A stretch of DNA of 64,000 nucleotides from the NCBI GenBank assembly GCA_946406115.1, contig OX291550.1, positions 21,490,722 to 21,554,721 of the forward strand, read 5' to 3'. The notes below the pieces were generated by a model, which did no database searches, was not told where the DNA came from, and saw only the letters and a list, made by a program, of their open reading frames with translations. The translations under genes were made by a program, and so were the position numbers. The stretch comes from Apoda limacodes. Taxonomy: Eukaryota; Arthropoda; Insecta; Lepidoptera; Limacodidae. Shown here in pieces: positions 23,603-33,890 of the stretch (position 1 is its first letter; each line of letters starts with the position of its first letter).

Positions 23603-23838
23603 TCTTAATATATATAAATCTCGTGTCACAATGTTTGTCCTCAATGGACTCCTAAACTACTGAACCGATTTTGATCAAACTTCGTAAATATCTGTTATTT
23701 GATCCAACTTAAAAGATAGGATAGTTTTTATCTCGATATGTCAGGTGCGAGCCGGAGGCCCGAGGCACTATAGGTAAAAACCAACTTTCGCCGGGTACAG
23801 AGGGACGGCAGCGGAACAACGTTCGCCGGGACAGCTAG
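23603..23838 (+). mobile_element. Helitron, 236 bp, inserted in copy A only
   Basis: Copy B has the uninterrupted site GGATA|TAATACATATG (about 58359-58375). In copy A the element begins TCTTAATATATATAAATCTC and ends CCGGGACAGCTAG, lying exactly between A and T with no target-site duplication. The 5' TC, the 3' CTAG, a GCGGAAC...GTTCGCC imperfect hairpin near the 3' end and A|T targeting are Helitron hallmarks. It is a different subfamily from the copies ending GGGCAAAAGCTAG. It has no coding capacity. Confidence 0.88.
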
Positions 23839-23873
23839 TAATACATATGTTTTAGTTTATTTTTCATGAATTT

Positions 23874-24627
23874 ATTTTATGTGTACTTAGTTTTGCATTG
23901 AGTACATAGTGTTAATACTATTTATAATTAAGTAATAAGTTAAGGCCAAGTTTGTGTAGATACCATACACGGTATAAAGTGGCGTGATCATTTGTTTCCC
24001 CTCCTGAACTTGAAAAGGACTAAGTTTGTTTTTTAATTGAGAGTTAATGCCATTACACACAGCTATAACCTTATATATTGAAACGAGCAATTCTTATGCT
24101 TATACATTTGCGTATCTTGGAAATTTTGTATTTAGATAGGGGTTTGCTTTGTAAGTTTACCTATTTAGTTTTGTTTTAAAAAAAACGTGATTTTTGAAAA
24201 AAAATATATCGCCCAGATACTATTTAATAATAGAACCAAAATTTATCCATACAAAACTTAAATATATTAATAGCTGCCTTAGTTTGCTTTTGCTTTAGTC
24301 ACTCAAAGATTACGATATGAAATATATCGTAATATGCCTTGCTATAATTAATATTATAATATATTGTAGCTCCGTCTGTAATGGACATTACATCATGACA
24401 TATTACGTGTGTTTAACACGTTTTTGGGTAAAACAGTTCAGAAGTTACAGGACACATATACACACCCATTGTTAATGATTTTGGTGAGATTTTATTCACA
24501 ATTGTTATGGCAGATCAAAATATTTAATTATAAATGACAGCCAATGCACAAAAAGTTCGTTAAAATTATTTCCATTAAATTGTATTTGCAGCTTCACAAT
24601 TTTGAGGATGGAGGCTGAGGCCATAAA
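23874..24627. other. Copy-A-specific block (~750 bp)
   Basis: Copy B runs from TTTCATAAATTT straight to CACCACGTGAAG (about 58388-58412). Copy A has about 750 bases between the same anchors. No gene or transposon terminus was recognised in it; a short TTACGATATGAAATATATCGTAA hairpin lies near 24309-24332. Whether this is an insertion in A or a deletion in B is open. Confidence 0.6.
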
Positions 24628-24670
24628 CCACCACGTGAAGTTTTAGACGTTATTAAGCTTTGAATTCAAA

Positions 24671-24907
24671 ATGACGATATTGGGGCCGTTTTTGTTCTTG
24701 GTTTATATTAATGATTTGCCTTATTTTGCTCAAAAAATTTGTCAAGTCGTTTTGTTTGCTGATGACACGTCCTTAATATTTAATGTTGATAGGAAAAAAG
24801 AAAACTATGTCGATGTCAATGATGCCTTATCAGCAATACTTAATTGGTTTGCAGTAAACAATCTTTTGCTAAATTCCAGAAAAACCAAGTGCATCAAATT
24901 AGCTTAA
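24671..24907 (+). pseudogene. Non-LTR reverse transcriptase core fragment, copy A
   Basis: 78 codons: ILGPFLFLVYINDLP at residues 3-17 directly follows where a GVPQGS box should be, FADDTS at 29-34 contains the catalytic aspartates, and LNWFAVNNLLLN follows. These are RT motifs 4 to 6 of a jockey/CR1-like element. The upstream fingers region is missing and the frame stops after KCIKLA. The family is close to, but not identical with, the minus-strand fragment immediately downstream. Confidence 0.8.
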
Positions 24908-25072
24908 AGTCAAAGACAAAGTCAAATTGTTTTATTCAAATAAGGATTTTACAATAACTTTTGAATGGTCAAAGTTATAAAATATTATTTTTTGAAATCC
25001 GGGTCACAATGTTGTTGATTTCTACCGCAAAGAATCCGGCAAGAAAATCGATAGTTACTCTTTTAAAAAATC
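24908..25072 (+). repeat. AAAGTCAAAG... repeat tail
   Basis: A stretch beginning AAAGTCAAAGACAAAGTCAAA and containing GAAATCCGGGTCACAATG, CTTCTACCGC-like and AATCCGGCAAGAAAATCG phrases, which recur as a dispersed 3' tail in lepidopteran genomes (from general knowledge of such sequences). Copy B keeps the second half but has lost about 90 bases of the first. Confidence 0.5.
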
Positions 25073-25182
25073 ATAAAAACTAAAAATACAATCAATGTTT
25101 TAAATAAAAAATTTAAGCCGTACAATTTAATATTATTTCCATTTTAATTTGGTTTACCTATGCATCCTGTAATTGAGCATCT

Positions 25183-26015
25183 TCAGTCCCAAGGATTTTT
25201 ATCATTAACATAGTCTGAAATATTGTAGTATGCTTTTTTACAAAGTACTTGTTTGATAAAAGATTTAAATTTACTTATTGATAGCTTTTTAATATTATTG
25301 GGAACTTTGTTGTAAAAGTGTATACATTGCCCCATAAAAGAGTTACTTATTTTGTGTAGACGTGTATCATGCACCAACAGCTTATTTTTACTTCTAGTTT
25401 TTACTTTGTAAACGTCACTTTTCTTGCTAAAACTATTGATATTTTTATGTACATATATAAGATTTTCATAAATGTACTGCGACGCTAAAGTTAAAATATT
25501 TACTTCCCTAAACGTATCCCTCAGAGATATCCTAGATTCTAATTTATAAATAGCACGAATTACCCTTTTTTGTAACAAAAATATTGTATTTACATCAGCA
25601 GCGCTACCCCGCAATAGGATACCATATGTCATTAAACTATGGAAATAGCTAAAATATACTATTTTTGCAGTGTCGACATCGGTCAATTGTCTTATTTTCT
25701 TGATCGCATACACAGCAGAGCTAAGTTTTTTGGCTAGGTTATGAATATGAGGACCCCATTGAAGTTTGGAGTCCAGCGTTATCCCAAGAAAGACTGTTGA
25801 ATTAACAATTTCTAATTGCTCATCATTAACATTAAAACATGTCTGTATCTGACTAACATTTGGTAATGTAAATTTAACACATTTGGTTTTATTTTCATAA
25901 AGTAACAAATTATTAACGTTAAACCAATTAACAATTTTAGAAAGGGCATTATTTAATTTATCATAACATGTCTGTCGTATCTTAATTTTAAAAAGTAAAG
26001 AGGTGTCATCAGCAA
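25183..26015 (-). pseudogene. Non-LTR reverse transcriptase C-terminal fragment, copy A
   Basis: Open on the minus strand for about 277 codons, from DDTSLLFKIK just after the catalytic FADD (codons at 26004-26015) to a stop after YVNDKNPWD. It includes NNLLLYENKTKCVKF, the FLGITLDSKLQWGPHI thumb block, KLSSAVYAIKKIRQLTD, YFSYFHSLMTYGILL and a conserved tail with HFYNKVPNNIKKLS. It has no N-terminal half: the frame is cut at FADD by a deletion that fuses it to an opposite-strand fragment. Copy B (59460-61053) keeps the upstream half but has two stops, so neither copy is intact. Confidence 0.85.
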
Positions 26016-26886
26016 AACTTAGCTCAGCTGCCTTCTCTATTAAGAAAGTTAGGCAATTAACTAATTCTGAAACTGCCCGCTTAGTTTATTTTAGTTATTT
26101 TCACAGCATCATTTCATATGGAATTCTGTTGTGGGGCAGAGCAGCTGATATAAAGTCAATTTTGATATTACAAAAAAAAATTAGGTTTATCTATAACTTG
26201 AAACTTTGGAATTCCCCCAGAAAAGTTTTTAAGAACATCGGCATTTTGACTATGACATCACAATATATTTATGAAAATATAATGTATGTTCGAAGAAACT
26301 TGTACTTTTAAAAAAAAGCGATGTACACAGTGTTAATACACGAAATAAACATCAATTAATAGATGTTACTAGTCGTCTTCAAAAAATTAACAATTCTTTT
26401 GTAGGGCAATGTGTACGCTTTTATAACAAGATCCCACAGACTACCCTGAACTTGGCTTTACATCAATTTAAATCTGCAATTAAAAGTCATTTGATAAAGG
26501 GAGGGTATGACACTGTTGACGAGTATTTAAATGACAAGATTTATTGGACGAAACAAAATTTTTTTTTGACATGTTTTGAGTAACATTCAAATAGATAATA
26601 GATTTGTTTTTGACATAATTTTATATTTTTAACTTGACTTATGTTTCCACTATTTTTAATTTGACATATTATTATAATTTTACTATTTGTATTAAAACTT
26701 ACGTTTTTTTTGTGGTATTGTTACCTACTTATTTATATAATTTAATGTTCTCAATTTTATTTCTACTGATTTTCTTTTTAAATACATGTATATGTACATG
26801 TACATGTACTTTTTTATAAAAAAATTACATGTAAAAGTGCCTTTTTAGGGCCTACTTACTGAATAAATAAAATAAAATAAATAAAA
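26016..26886 (+). pseudogene. Non-LTR reverse transcriptase C-terminus with 3' UTR and tail, copy A
   Basis: Plus-strand fragment starting within the thumb: KLSSAAFSIKKVRQLTNSET, YFSYFHSIISYGILLWG, AADIKSILILQKK, SQYIYENIMYVRRN. A frame change near 26310 interrupts it; the coding resemblance continues to about 26540 (DEYLNDKIYW). A 3' UTR follows and ends in an AATAAAATAAAAT-type tail at about 26860-26886. It is related to, but clearly diverged from, the minus-strand element next door, so this is two insertions meeting head to head rather than one palindrome. Confidence 0.8.
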
Positions 26887-26990
26887 ATCCGCACTGGGTC
26901 AGCGTGGTGGACTACGGCCTAAGGTACGTGCCCAATCCAACGGGGAGCTGACGACATATAAAGGCCAAGGCAAAAAGCAAATATAAAAAT
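26887..26990 (+). repeat. Fragment of a dispersed repeat (CCGCACTGGGTCAGCGTGGTGG)
   Basis: AATCCGCACTGGGTCAGCGT, GGTGGACTACGGCCTAA and GAGCTGACGACATATAAAGG, a phrase order common in lepidopteran interspersed repeats (general knowledge). A related block with CTGCACCGGGCCAGCATGGA lies at 30410-30665. Present only in copy A. Confidence 0.5.
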
Positions 26991-27174
26991 ATTATCTGTT
27001 TCTGTTATTTACATCAAGTATAATAATGTTAAAAAAAAAAAATTCCACCTGTTGATATAAACGATGCTTCTTTATTTAATGACAAAACGTTATAAATAAA
27101 GCACATTTTAAAGATTAAATGTCACATAACATTAACGAGATGTAGACATTCATTACTTTAATATCGTGAGAGAA

Positions 27175-28312
27175 AGTGCTCAAAGCTAGAAATAAGTAAA
27201 AGGTGTTCCATTATCGTGATGAGACGAAGCAAGTTTTTTCATTTGTTTTTAGTTCTTACAGTATTAACGGAGTGTTATTGCGTTATATAGATGCTTTTAC
27301 AAATACTAGGTGTTCTTTTATAGTTACTTTGTCAAAGTTCTAAACCACAACCTAAACCCATTATTCGACCATCCATACCATATGTATACCTATACGGATT
27401 AGGTCTGGGTACTTAAGAATACATACATTATTTGACCATCTATATCACCATATGTCTACATATATACTGATTAATTATGGGTGAGAAATTAGCTTTATCA
27501 CAACACTTCTTTAATATTCTCTTTATCTCTTCATACTGTGGTATTACCAAAGATAATACAATAACAAATAACAGAACTCGGAGTCTACGGTAGAACGTAA
27601 CACCATTGTATTGTATACGTATACCGCAAGTTTTTTAAGAAAATAACTAAGACACCGTTCTAGTAATGGAATTCGTATGATCTACCCTTGCGCGATTTTT
27701 ATTTTTCTAAAAGAATAATAAGATGAAAAGTTGCACCCAGCGCTTACCCCGGTTCGTGTCCATACCGAAGGATAACTTGATGCACATCAGGTATATCCAT
27801 TACATTATCATTGCAGCCGAAGCTAATTATGTAATTTCAGGAACCAATCGCAAGCACAAGGTGCCAAAAACACTAGGCTAAAGCTTAGCATTAGGACAAA
27901 GAGTGTAGGATGACATTCATTTACACAGACACAGCAATGACACTGTCAAGAGAGCACACCCTGATGAGCAGGACGAATTTAATTCCGCTAATTCCCATTC
28001 TTGGAGTGTAATAAACATGGGAATGCAAAAAGTAAGACGAAATAAGCTTCTATTGCATAATGTAATTTTAGTCGTAAAGTATAAATGTTTTTTTTCAGTT
28101 TCTTAGCCGGTGACCACAGTATATAATATGATCAAGAATCCAGTTTAAGTATACAAAAATTAAAAAATTATACTTTATTTGATCGAATAACGACAGAAAA
28201 AGTGCAAATTAGATTATTTATGTAATATTCAGTATCCATTGCAACTTTCAGGAATGCTTTTTGGGCAAGTGCGTTGAAAATCAATTATCGAATTTGCCCT
28301 CCTTATGTATAT
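27175..28312. repeat. Right part of duplication copy A, unassigned
   Basis: Matches 61437-62626. No transposon terminus or protein motif was recognised. Copy B has 55 extra bases at about 62250-62304 that are missing here at about 27987. The bases 26265-27174 separate this part from the shared reverse transcriptase fragment in copy A and are absent in copy B. Confidence 0.75.
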
Positions 28313-28594
28313 GTCGCAGCCAACTGGTCAAATTAGCCAGTTAATTGGGCGTCTAGGCAGATCGTTACCTAGGTATGGAAAAGAAATTATCATAATTATA
28401 ACTGAACAGATTATTAAATGAAACTTGGCTGGAATGTTCCGCTCCCTCCGCATTTACAAAAGAGAAACTAAACCTATCCTATCCAATACATGACTTATAC
28501 AGTGCGATTTCTGTTCTCTTCGTTTCCATATATTACGATCTGCTTAGGCGACCAATTCACTGGCAAATTTAACCAGATGGCTGCGACATATATA
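28308..28594. mobile_element. Short element with ~80-bp terminal inverted repeats
   Basis: The left end TATATGTCGCAGCCAACTGG and the right end CCAGATGGCTGCGACATATA are inverted complements; the match continues inward through GCCAGTTAATTGG / CCAATTCACTGGC and GCAGATCGT / ACGATCTGC for about 80 bases with scattered mismatches. The interior of about 120 bases has no coding sequence. A miniature DNA transposon is the best reading. Its left end coincides with the end of the duplicated sequence of copy A. Confidence 0.75.
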
Positions 28595-29029
28595 CAGCGA
28601 CTCTCGCTTTTGGCTGGAAAGGAGAGGACGGATCCTAAAGAAACTACTACTTTGTTAAAAATAGGAGCAACAATATCCAATAAATTAAGTAAAAAATATG
28701 TTACTTGCTTAGTTAAAAGAAATAATAAATAAAACTTTTAGCGAACAGACGGGACGAATACAAAATAAATTTCAACTTAAAGTCAAGTTGTGCCAATTAA
28801 CTTGCCGTAACATAGCAACGGAAATATGGAACGAAATGAAAAACAGCCGACGTCTGCCAGTTTTTATGCAAAAAAGTTTTAATTAAGGGAGCGAATGATA
28901 CTCTAGTTTGTGCTAACAAAAGGTGAAATTTCTTTTGTTTTAGGTACAAAATCTCAGAGCTGATCTTTTACGGCTTATAAAGTTTTAATTATATGGTAGT
29001 TTTAGTTAGATAGGTAACGCTTGGGTTGT
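28595..29029. other. Intergenic DNA
   Basis: No gene recognised. Confidence 0.4.
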
Positions 29030-29215
29030 GGAAAAGGTTTTCTCCAAGGACTACAGTATGGGGTTCTTTAAGAAAGAAGTTATTGGATTTCTTAAGTGTC
29101 GGCAATGCGTAGTGATACCCCTGGTGTTGCAAGCGTCCATAGGCTACGGTGATTGCTTACCATCAGGCGGACCGTAAGCTTGTTTGCCACCGTAGTGGTA
29201 AAAATAAAAAAAGTT
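29030..29215 (+). mobile_element. LINE 3' tail, 5' truncated
   Basis: AAGGACTACAGTATGGGGTTC, AAGAAAGAAGTTATTGGATT, GGTGTTGCAAGCGTCCATAG, GCTTACCATCAGGCGGACCG, TAGTGGTA and an A-rich tail. It encodes the KDYSMGFFKKEVIRFLK-like C-terminal segment with small frame errors, then the 3' UTR. Confidence 0.8.
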
Positions 29216-30409
29216 ATAGATTTTAAAGTTTTCAGGGTACCTTAAAAGTGAAAAAGGAACCTAGGATGATTACGTCTAAAGCTATCTATTTGGCATATTA
29301 TATGACAAAATAATAGTCCTTTGAGTTTTTATTTCAAGCAAATGAATATCCATTTTTTACTTCGACCTCTGAAATGGAGGTCACAATTTGAAAGTAAAAT
29401 GTCATTAGTGTATCAAATAGCTTCATTTGCACATTTATGTGATATTACGTTTCGTTTTAATTTAATATTAGGTAAAATTTCTAAGAAATAACATTGCTCA
29501 GCGAAGTTTCATTCCATACAAACCCTTACAACCCTAAGGGTTTGAAATTTAAAAAACAAACCTACTTTTTGATTGCCCATGCAATTGTCGTATAAAGAAC
29601 ATAACTGCCAAAACAGGATATAATTTAATAAGGATATAGAATAATATCATTAGAATGTTCGGCATCAGTCAAAACGTGAATTTTTGATAATTCGTAGTAT
29701 GTACGTGAGAAATACGTAACCTTTAGAGGGAAGAGAACTATACGGCCTAAGCCAATATATACAAGGAAATATATAGCTCAAGGGTTTGCGTATTGATTCT
29801 TATTATTTTGCTAAAACTCAAGTAAATGACGCAACAATCACATTCTCGGACACTATTACTTTAAACCTACAGAATTGCAGCAACTTTACTTTTAACTTTT
29901 AATTCAGTAGTACCTACCTATTATTATTTGTTATAATTAATTGTATTTGTAAATTTGAATAAACTTATTGTTAAATATGGCCTTTAGTGTTTTGTCTCGT
30001 CCGAACCCTAATTTTTCTCGCTGGTACAGGTGACAAGTTGTACGTTTCACACGAGAGCAAATTAGTTTAGGTCTCGTACCGGTACCCTCACTGTGCTAGT
30101 TGTCCACATAAGAATTATTCGCTACGCTCAGGAATTAGTCTTGATCTACTTTGCTAGCTCGAGATTTAAATTTGGCTCACTTGTGGAGCAAATAACTATT
30201 CAGTAATATAAATTATATGCATATTATCCACATGTCTACAGTTCATGCAACACCAATGTAGGGCTTGACCCAACATTGAACCAACATGTTGTTTAGTTAG
30301 GAATTAGGCAGACCCAAAACTTCGGAAGAGCAAACATATCTACTATTAATCGTGCATACTGTTTACAATCATTGGATTATGTAATAGTATAAATTGTAGC
30401 CCTGTTACA
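29216..30409. other. Intergenic DNA, no gene recognised
   Basis: AT-rich sequence without a readable protein motif on either strand. Confidence 0.4.
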
Positions 30410-30665
30410 TTCGTCTGTAGGATACCAAGTTAAGCAAATTCAGGCGAGGTCAGTCATTGGATGGGTTTAGGTCTAAGCCATATTTTTTGAGCTTATCCGT
30501 GCTTTGGAAGACACGTTAAACAGTAGAGTTAGTACGGGCTGTTCTCAAAGATGCAGTCGTTAAGCCAAGTTAGGGGTATTGTAAGTGGCATAAAAACTTT
30601 GACAACTTCTACCAATCTGCACCGGGCCAGCATGGATTATATCGTAGTTTCTGAGTAACAATTGC
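30410..30665 (+). repeat. Dispersed repeat with CACCGGGCCAGCATGGA block
   Basis: Contains GTGCTTTGGAAGACACGTTA, GATGCAGTCGTTAAGCCAAG, and CTGCACCGGGCCAGCATGGA in an order I recognise from common lepidopteran interspersed repeats. The end of this block resembles 26887-26990. Boundaries are uncertain. Confidence 0.5.
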
Positions 30666-31728
30666 TTTTCCATCAGAATGTAATGCTTATACTTACTCGT
30701 AAACAATATTTAACTTAAGTGTAAATTTAAGTTTAAGCGTTTAAGTAAGTATAATAAAGAGAACCCCCGCCGCGTTTGTTGAACTTAGAATTATCGGTTA
30801 TTTATTCATGAATTTAGTCGTAAATAACATCAGAGAACGTCCCATGATTTATTTTATGCCTTCTTCTTCTTCAGACACCTGGAAAAGGACTAAAGCCACT
30901 TAAATAGCTTGCAGAATCTATAAGCTGCAGTGGCATTTGGCTTGCTGAAAAATTTTCATTCGTATCATCGGTTTTCGAATCCTTCATCGTCATTGATTCG
31001 AGTCAAAAGGCCAAACTTTTGTGGTCCGCGTGGGTCCGTAACTGCGTAAAGTAGCAACTTATGGCCCAATGTAAAGTACTGCTTCGTTCTGTTGATTATA
31101 CCACGTTTCTTGACCTAGTCTCAGATTGATATCGGAATTGGATGTCGATAAATATGCCAACAGCCTAATATGAAAATTCTTTTGTAAATAGTTGTGTTTA
31201 GTTTAGTTCGGAATAGTGCAAACTCCGTAGCGCATTATTAGTTTTTCTACATTTCTGAATAGAAAACATAAAATTTGACGTTAATAGTTTCGATCTTCCT
31301 ATAATTTTATGTTTCATGTGAAAAATGCTAATTTTACTTTAATTTGTAAATACAATAATTCAACGGATTCCATGGTGTTTTCTTTATATTCTTCATTAAA
31401 AACCCAAATAACCCAAACGAGTACTGATACAAACCTGTAACATCATAAGAATAAGAAAATCACCATAAAAAACTTTGTTGGAGGGGATATTTAAAGAAAC
31501 ACGTTCAGTTCGTTCGAAGTCGTAGCAGTGTTAAGTCAGATCTATAATTTGTTTAACGTAGAATTGGAATTTGTACCTGTGATATTATGTTAGTTGATTA
31601 AAGCTGGAAACAAAAATACAAGTACTTTAAACTAAATTATATTGTTGATATTTTGTGATCCTTACTGCTACAAAAATCGTGAACCCCGTTTCGTAATAGA
31701 CTATTATAAAATAACTTCTCCTTTATTT
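30666..31728. other. Intergenic DNA, no gene recognised
   Basis: AT-rich, no protein motif or RNA gene seen. Confidence 0.4.
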
Positions 31729-31752
31729 AATCACAGTATTAATACTGTGATT
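31729..31752. repeat. Perfect 24-bp palindrome
   Basis: AATCACAGTATT followed by its exact inverted complement AATACTGTGATT. It sits at the point where a truncated Helitron begins. Confidence 0.85.
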
Positions 31753-32005
31753 TATTCCTTAATTACACTAATGAAGTTTGCTATATCAAGATGTAGCTAT
31801 AGCTATAGTTCGTTTCCGCTCGGTTATAGTTATTCCCGCGGGAACTTTTAAATTTTTCGGGATAAAAAGTAGCCTATGTACTATTCCAGGACCTAATCTA
31901 TAGGTGTGCCAAGTTTCATCCCGATCCGTCCAGTGGCTAAAGTGTTATTGAGTAACAAACATCAATACATACAGACATACTTTCACATTTATAATATGAG
32001 TAGGA
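31752..32005 (-). repeat. Helitron (Lep1-like), 3' end missing
   Basis: Same interior as 17577-17891: GTTATTCCCGCGGGAACTTT, AGTTTCATCCCGATCCGTCC, AGTGGCTAAAG, and a TTCACATTTATAATATGAGT AGGA terminus. On the minus strand this is the 5' half; the CTAG end and GC-rich hairpin are absent. Confidence 0.7.
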
Positions 32006-32119
32006 AACATGAACTTTTCTATAGGTAAAATCCTGGATACACCTGTGCCCTTAACAGTCACCATCATCCTTTATATAATTGTTTTATAACACGTACTCTT
32101 ACGTACCCGGTCTAGAGGC

Positions 32120-32260
32120 AACTTCTAATTTACATTTAAACTTTAATATAAAGTTCAAAAGTTTCCGCCAGTCGCAGCCGCGCCGCAGCTACTAACTTGT
32201 GCCGCATCGCAACTGGCGGCCTAAAACCGTATTCATGTAAGTACTTACTAAAGTTTTTGT
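32120..32260. repeat. Solo copy of part of the foldback-element arm
   Basis: AAGTTCAAAAGTTTCCGCCA, GCAGCCGCGCCGCAGCTACT, AACTTGTGCCGCATCGCAACTGG and TAAGTACTTA parallel 37331-37420 in the right arm of the foldback element (AAAGTTCACGCCAACCGCAC, CGCACCGCAGCTTTTAACTTG, GACTGCAACTG). It also has its own CCGCCAGT / ACTGGCGG inverted pair. GC-rich compared with its surroundings. Confidence 0.55.
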
Positions 32261-32611
32261 AGCCGAGCTTTACAGAAGAGAGAGTAGAATAGAAGTTTGT
32301 TCATGTGACTAGATTTATGTAGTTCTCAGCAAAGTTTCCTAATATGTGGTTTTGAAACTAAACATGTATTTAAACGAAGGTCTTGTTTTGTTTAATGTTC
32401 CTGTTGTGTCCCTATTGGTTTTGGTTAAATATGCTACGGTCAAAGTTGTTGACAAATATAGATACTCGGGGCAATTATTGCTGTAAGGTAACTCTAACTT
32501 GTGTAGGTAACACTTTTTTATCTAACATACCTTATCGCCTAAAAAAAGATATAAAACCAGTGGGTGTTGCCAGTGATGACTAACCTCAATTCTCAAAAAC
32601 GTTACTTATAT
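32261..32611. other. Short intergenic stretch
   Basis: A 66-codon frame at 32383-32583 has no recognised motif. Confidence 0.4.
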
Positions 32612-33236
32612 TTAAATTATATATATATATATATATATTATACCACTAATACCTAGGGCATCACTCGCGCGTTGCAAACCCTTCAAAAATCTAATAACTT
32701 CTTTCTTGAAGAACCCCATACTGTAGTCCTTAGAGAAAATCTTGGCAGGAAGCTCATTCCATAACCTAAGCGTATGCAGGAGAAAGTTTCTCTGAAGCGA
32801 TGCGATGGTAGAAAGTAGGCGTGGGCAACATTACGAACAATACCTCAGAACACATCCTATTATACAAGCGGTAGAACACACAGGGAGGCAAAGTCTCTCC
32901 TCAGACTTAATGGTTCGATATGGCTTGTGAATTTGGGTTCGTCGACGATTCTCTCAGCCCGTCGTTGAACCAAGTCCAGAAATTGCTGCAGTACCATATG
33001 GGGCGGGCCTTGCGACTTGTAAAGCAGCAACCTTTGCTCCAAGGTGAAGTACTGCTTTGCTTTGTTGAACACACCAAGTTTTCTGGACGACAGCTTCCTT
33101 GACGACCTTGACCTGTAAATGATCTAGGCAGGAACTGAACATCATATTTATTGGTTAACGGAAAATCTTTATTGGACAGCAAGCTGAAATTGAGACAGGA
33201 GTTCATATATCTACAATAGGCAGAGGCATAGCTCAT
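32612..33236 (-). pseudogene. LINE ORF2 C-terminal fragment ending in an AT repeat
   Basis: On the minus strand, 33102-32860 reads FTLEQRLLLYKSQ, then, across a frame change, FLDLVQRRAERIVDEPKF, LSLRRDFASLCV; from about 32860 to 32640 come MLPTPTFYHRIA-like and SKDYSMGFFKKEV-like blocks with more frame changes. These are the thumb-to-C-terminus landmarks of the LINE whose tails are scattered in the window. This is the longest copy of that family here. Instead of the usual 3' UTR it goes from the last codons to AGTGGTATA and an (AT)n run at 32617-32639, so part of the UTR is deleted. Confidence 0.8.
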
Positions 33237-33759
33237 TTATAGACTTTATATATTATATGTTGTATTACTACTTTAGATGGAACTTTTTGCCAGCTCTTTT
33301 TGGCAGAAATAAACATTGCTTAGATTATATGTAGTTTGATTTGAGTTATATTGACTATGCGAGAGACCTTTGCCAAAGGACTGCGTATTATTGCTTATAG
33401 GTACTTCGCTTCTGTATTGATTTCTGTAGCTCCAAGAACGTGTGGCAAGATTAAAAGTTTATTATAACATGCAGTGAAAATAAAATTTATTATTATACCA
33501 TCATGTGTTTGAGGCACGCTGCACACAATAGAGAATTACAAGAAAAAAATTGCCGCAAGCAATAAATAAAATTTAAAGCGAGCGATACGGCTCGCACATT
33601 CGACCTGATTTATGTTATGGCCATTCTGAACAATATAACACTAAAACACTTTTTCGTTACCAGCAAAGTGAGTTAAGAGGCCTTGCTTTAGCGTAATTTA
33701 TTATTTATACTTAGTTATGTTTAGTAAAGTAGTAGTAAAATCTTAGTCAACCTTGCTAT
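33237..33759. other. Intergenic DNA
   Basis: No gene recognised. Confidence 0.4.
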
Positions 33760-33890
33760 AATGATATTGGCCATCAAAGCTGGTATAATACTGGCCATCC
33801 TACCTAGAACAATAGTGGCAAAAATAGCTGGCCAATATTATGGCCATCCTAGCTGGAATTATATTGACTATCCTAGCAAGAATAGTAGTA
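33760..33890 (+). repeat. Degenerate ~25-bp tandem repeat
   Basis: About five imperfect units containing AATA-TTGGCCATC and (A/C)TAGCTGG-like phrases, for example ATTGGCCATCAAAGCTGG, ACTGGCCATCCTACCTAG and TATGGCCATCCTAGCTGG. Units vary from about 23 to 27 bp. Confidence 0.6.

Larger units (their letters stand above)
15402..28312 (+). repeat. Segmental duplication, copy A (12.9 kb)
   Basis: From ATGG(T/C)GATATTTGACAATT at 15402 to CCTCCTTATGTATAT at 28312, this stretch matches 51870-62626 in the same orientation and order, with scattered substitutions and discrete insertions or deletions. It is built from transposon fragments and unassigned AT-rich DNA. Matching anchors include 15781 with 52289, 18890 with 54510, 20500 with 55640, 22985 with 57725 and 27175 with 61437. 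Copy A is about 2.15 kb longer than copy B because of several copy-specific blocks listed separately. Confidence 0.93.

Noticed and set aside
25183..26886. One large palindrome formed by the opposing RT fragments
   Set aside because: The two fragments encode related but clearly different sequences (for example KKIRQLTDVDTA versus KKVRQLTNSETA); they are separate insertions.
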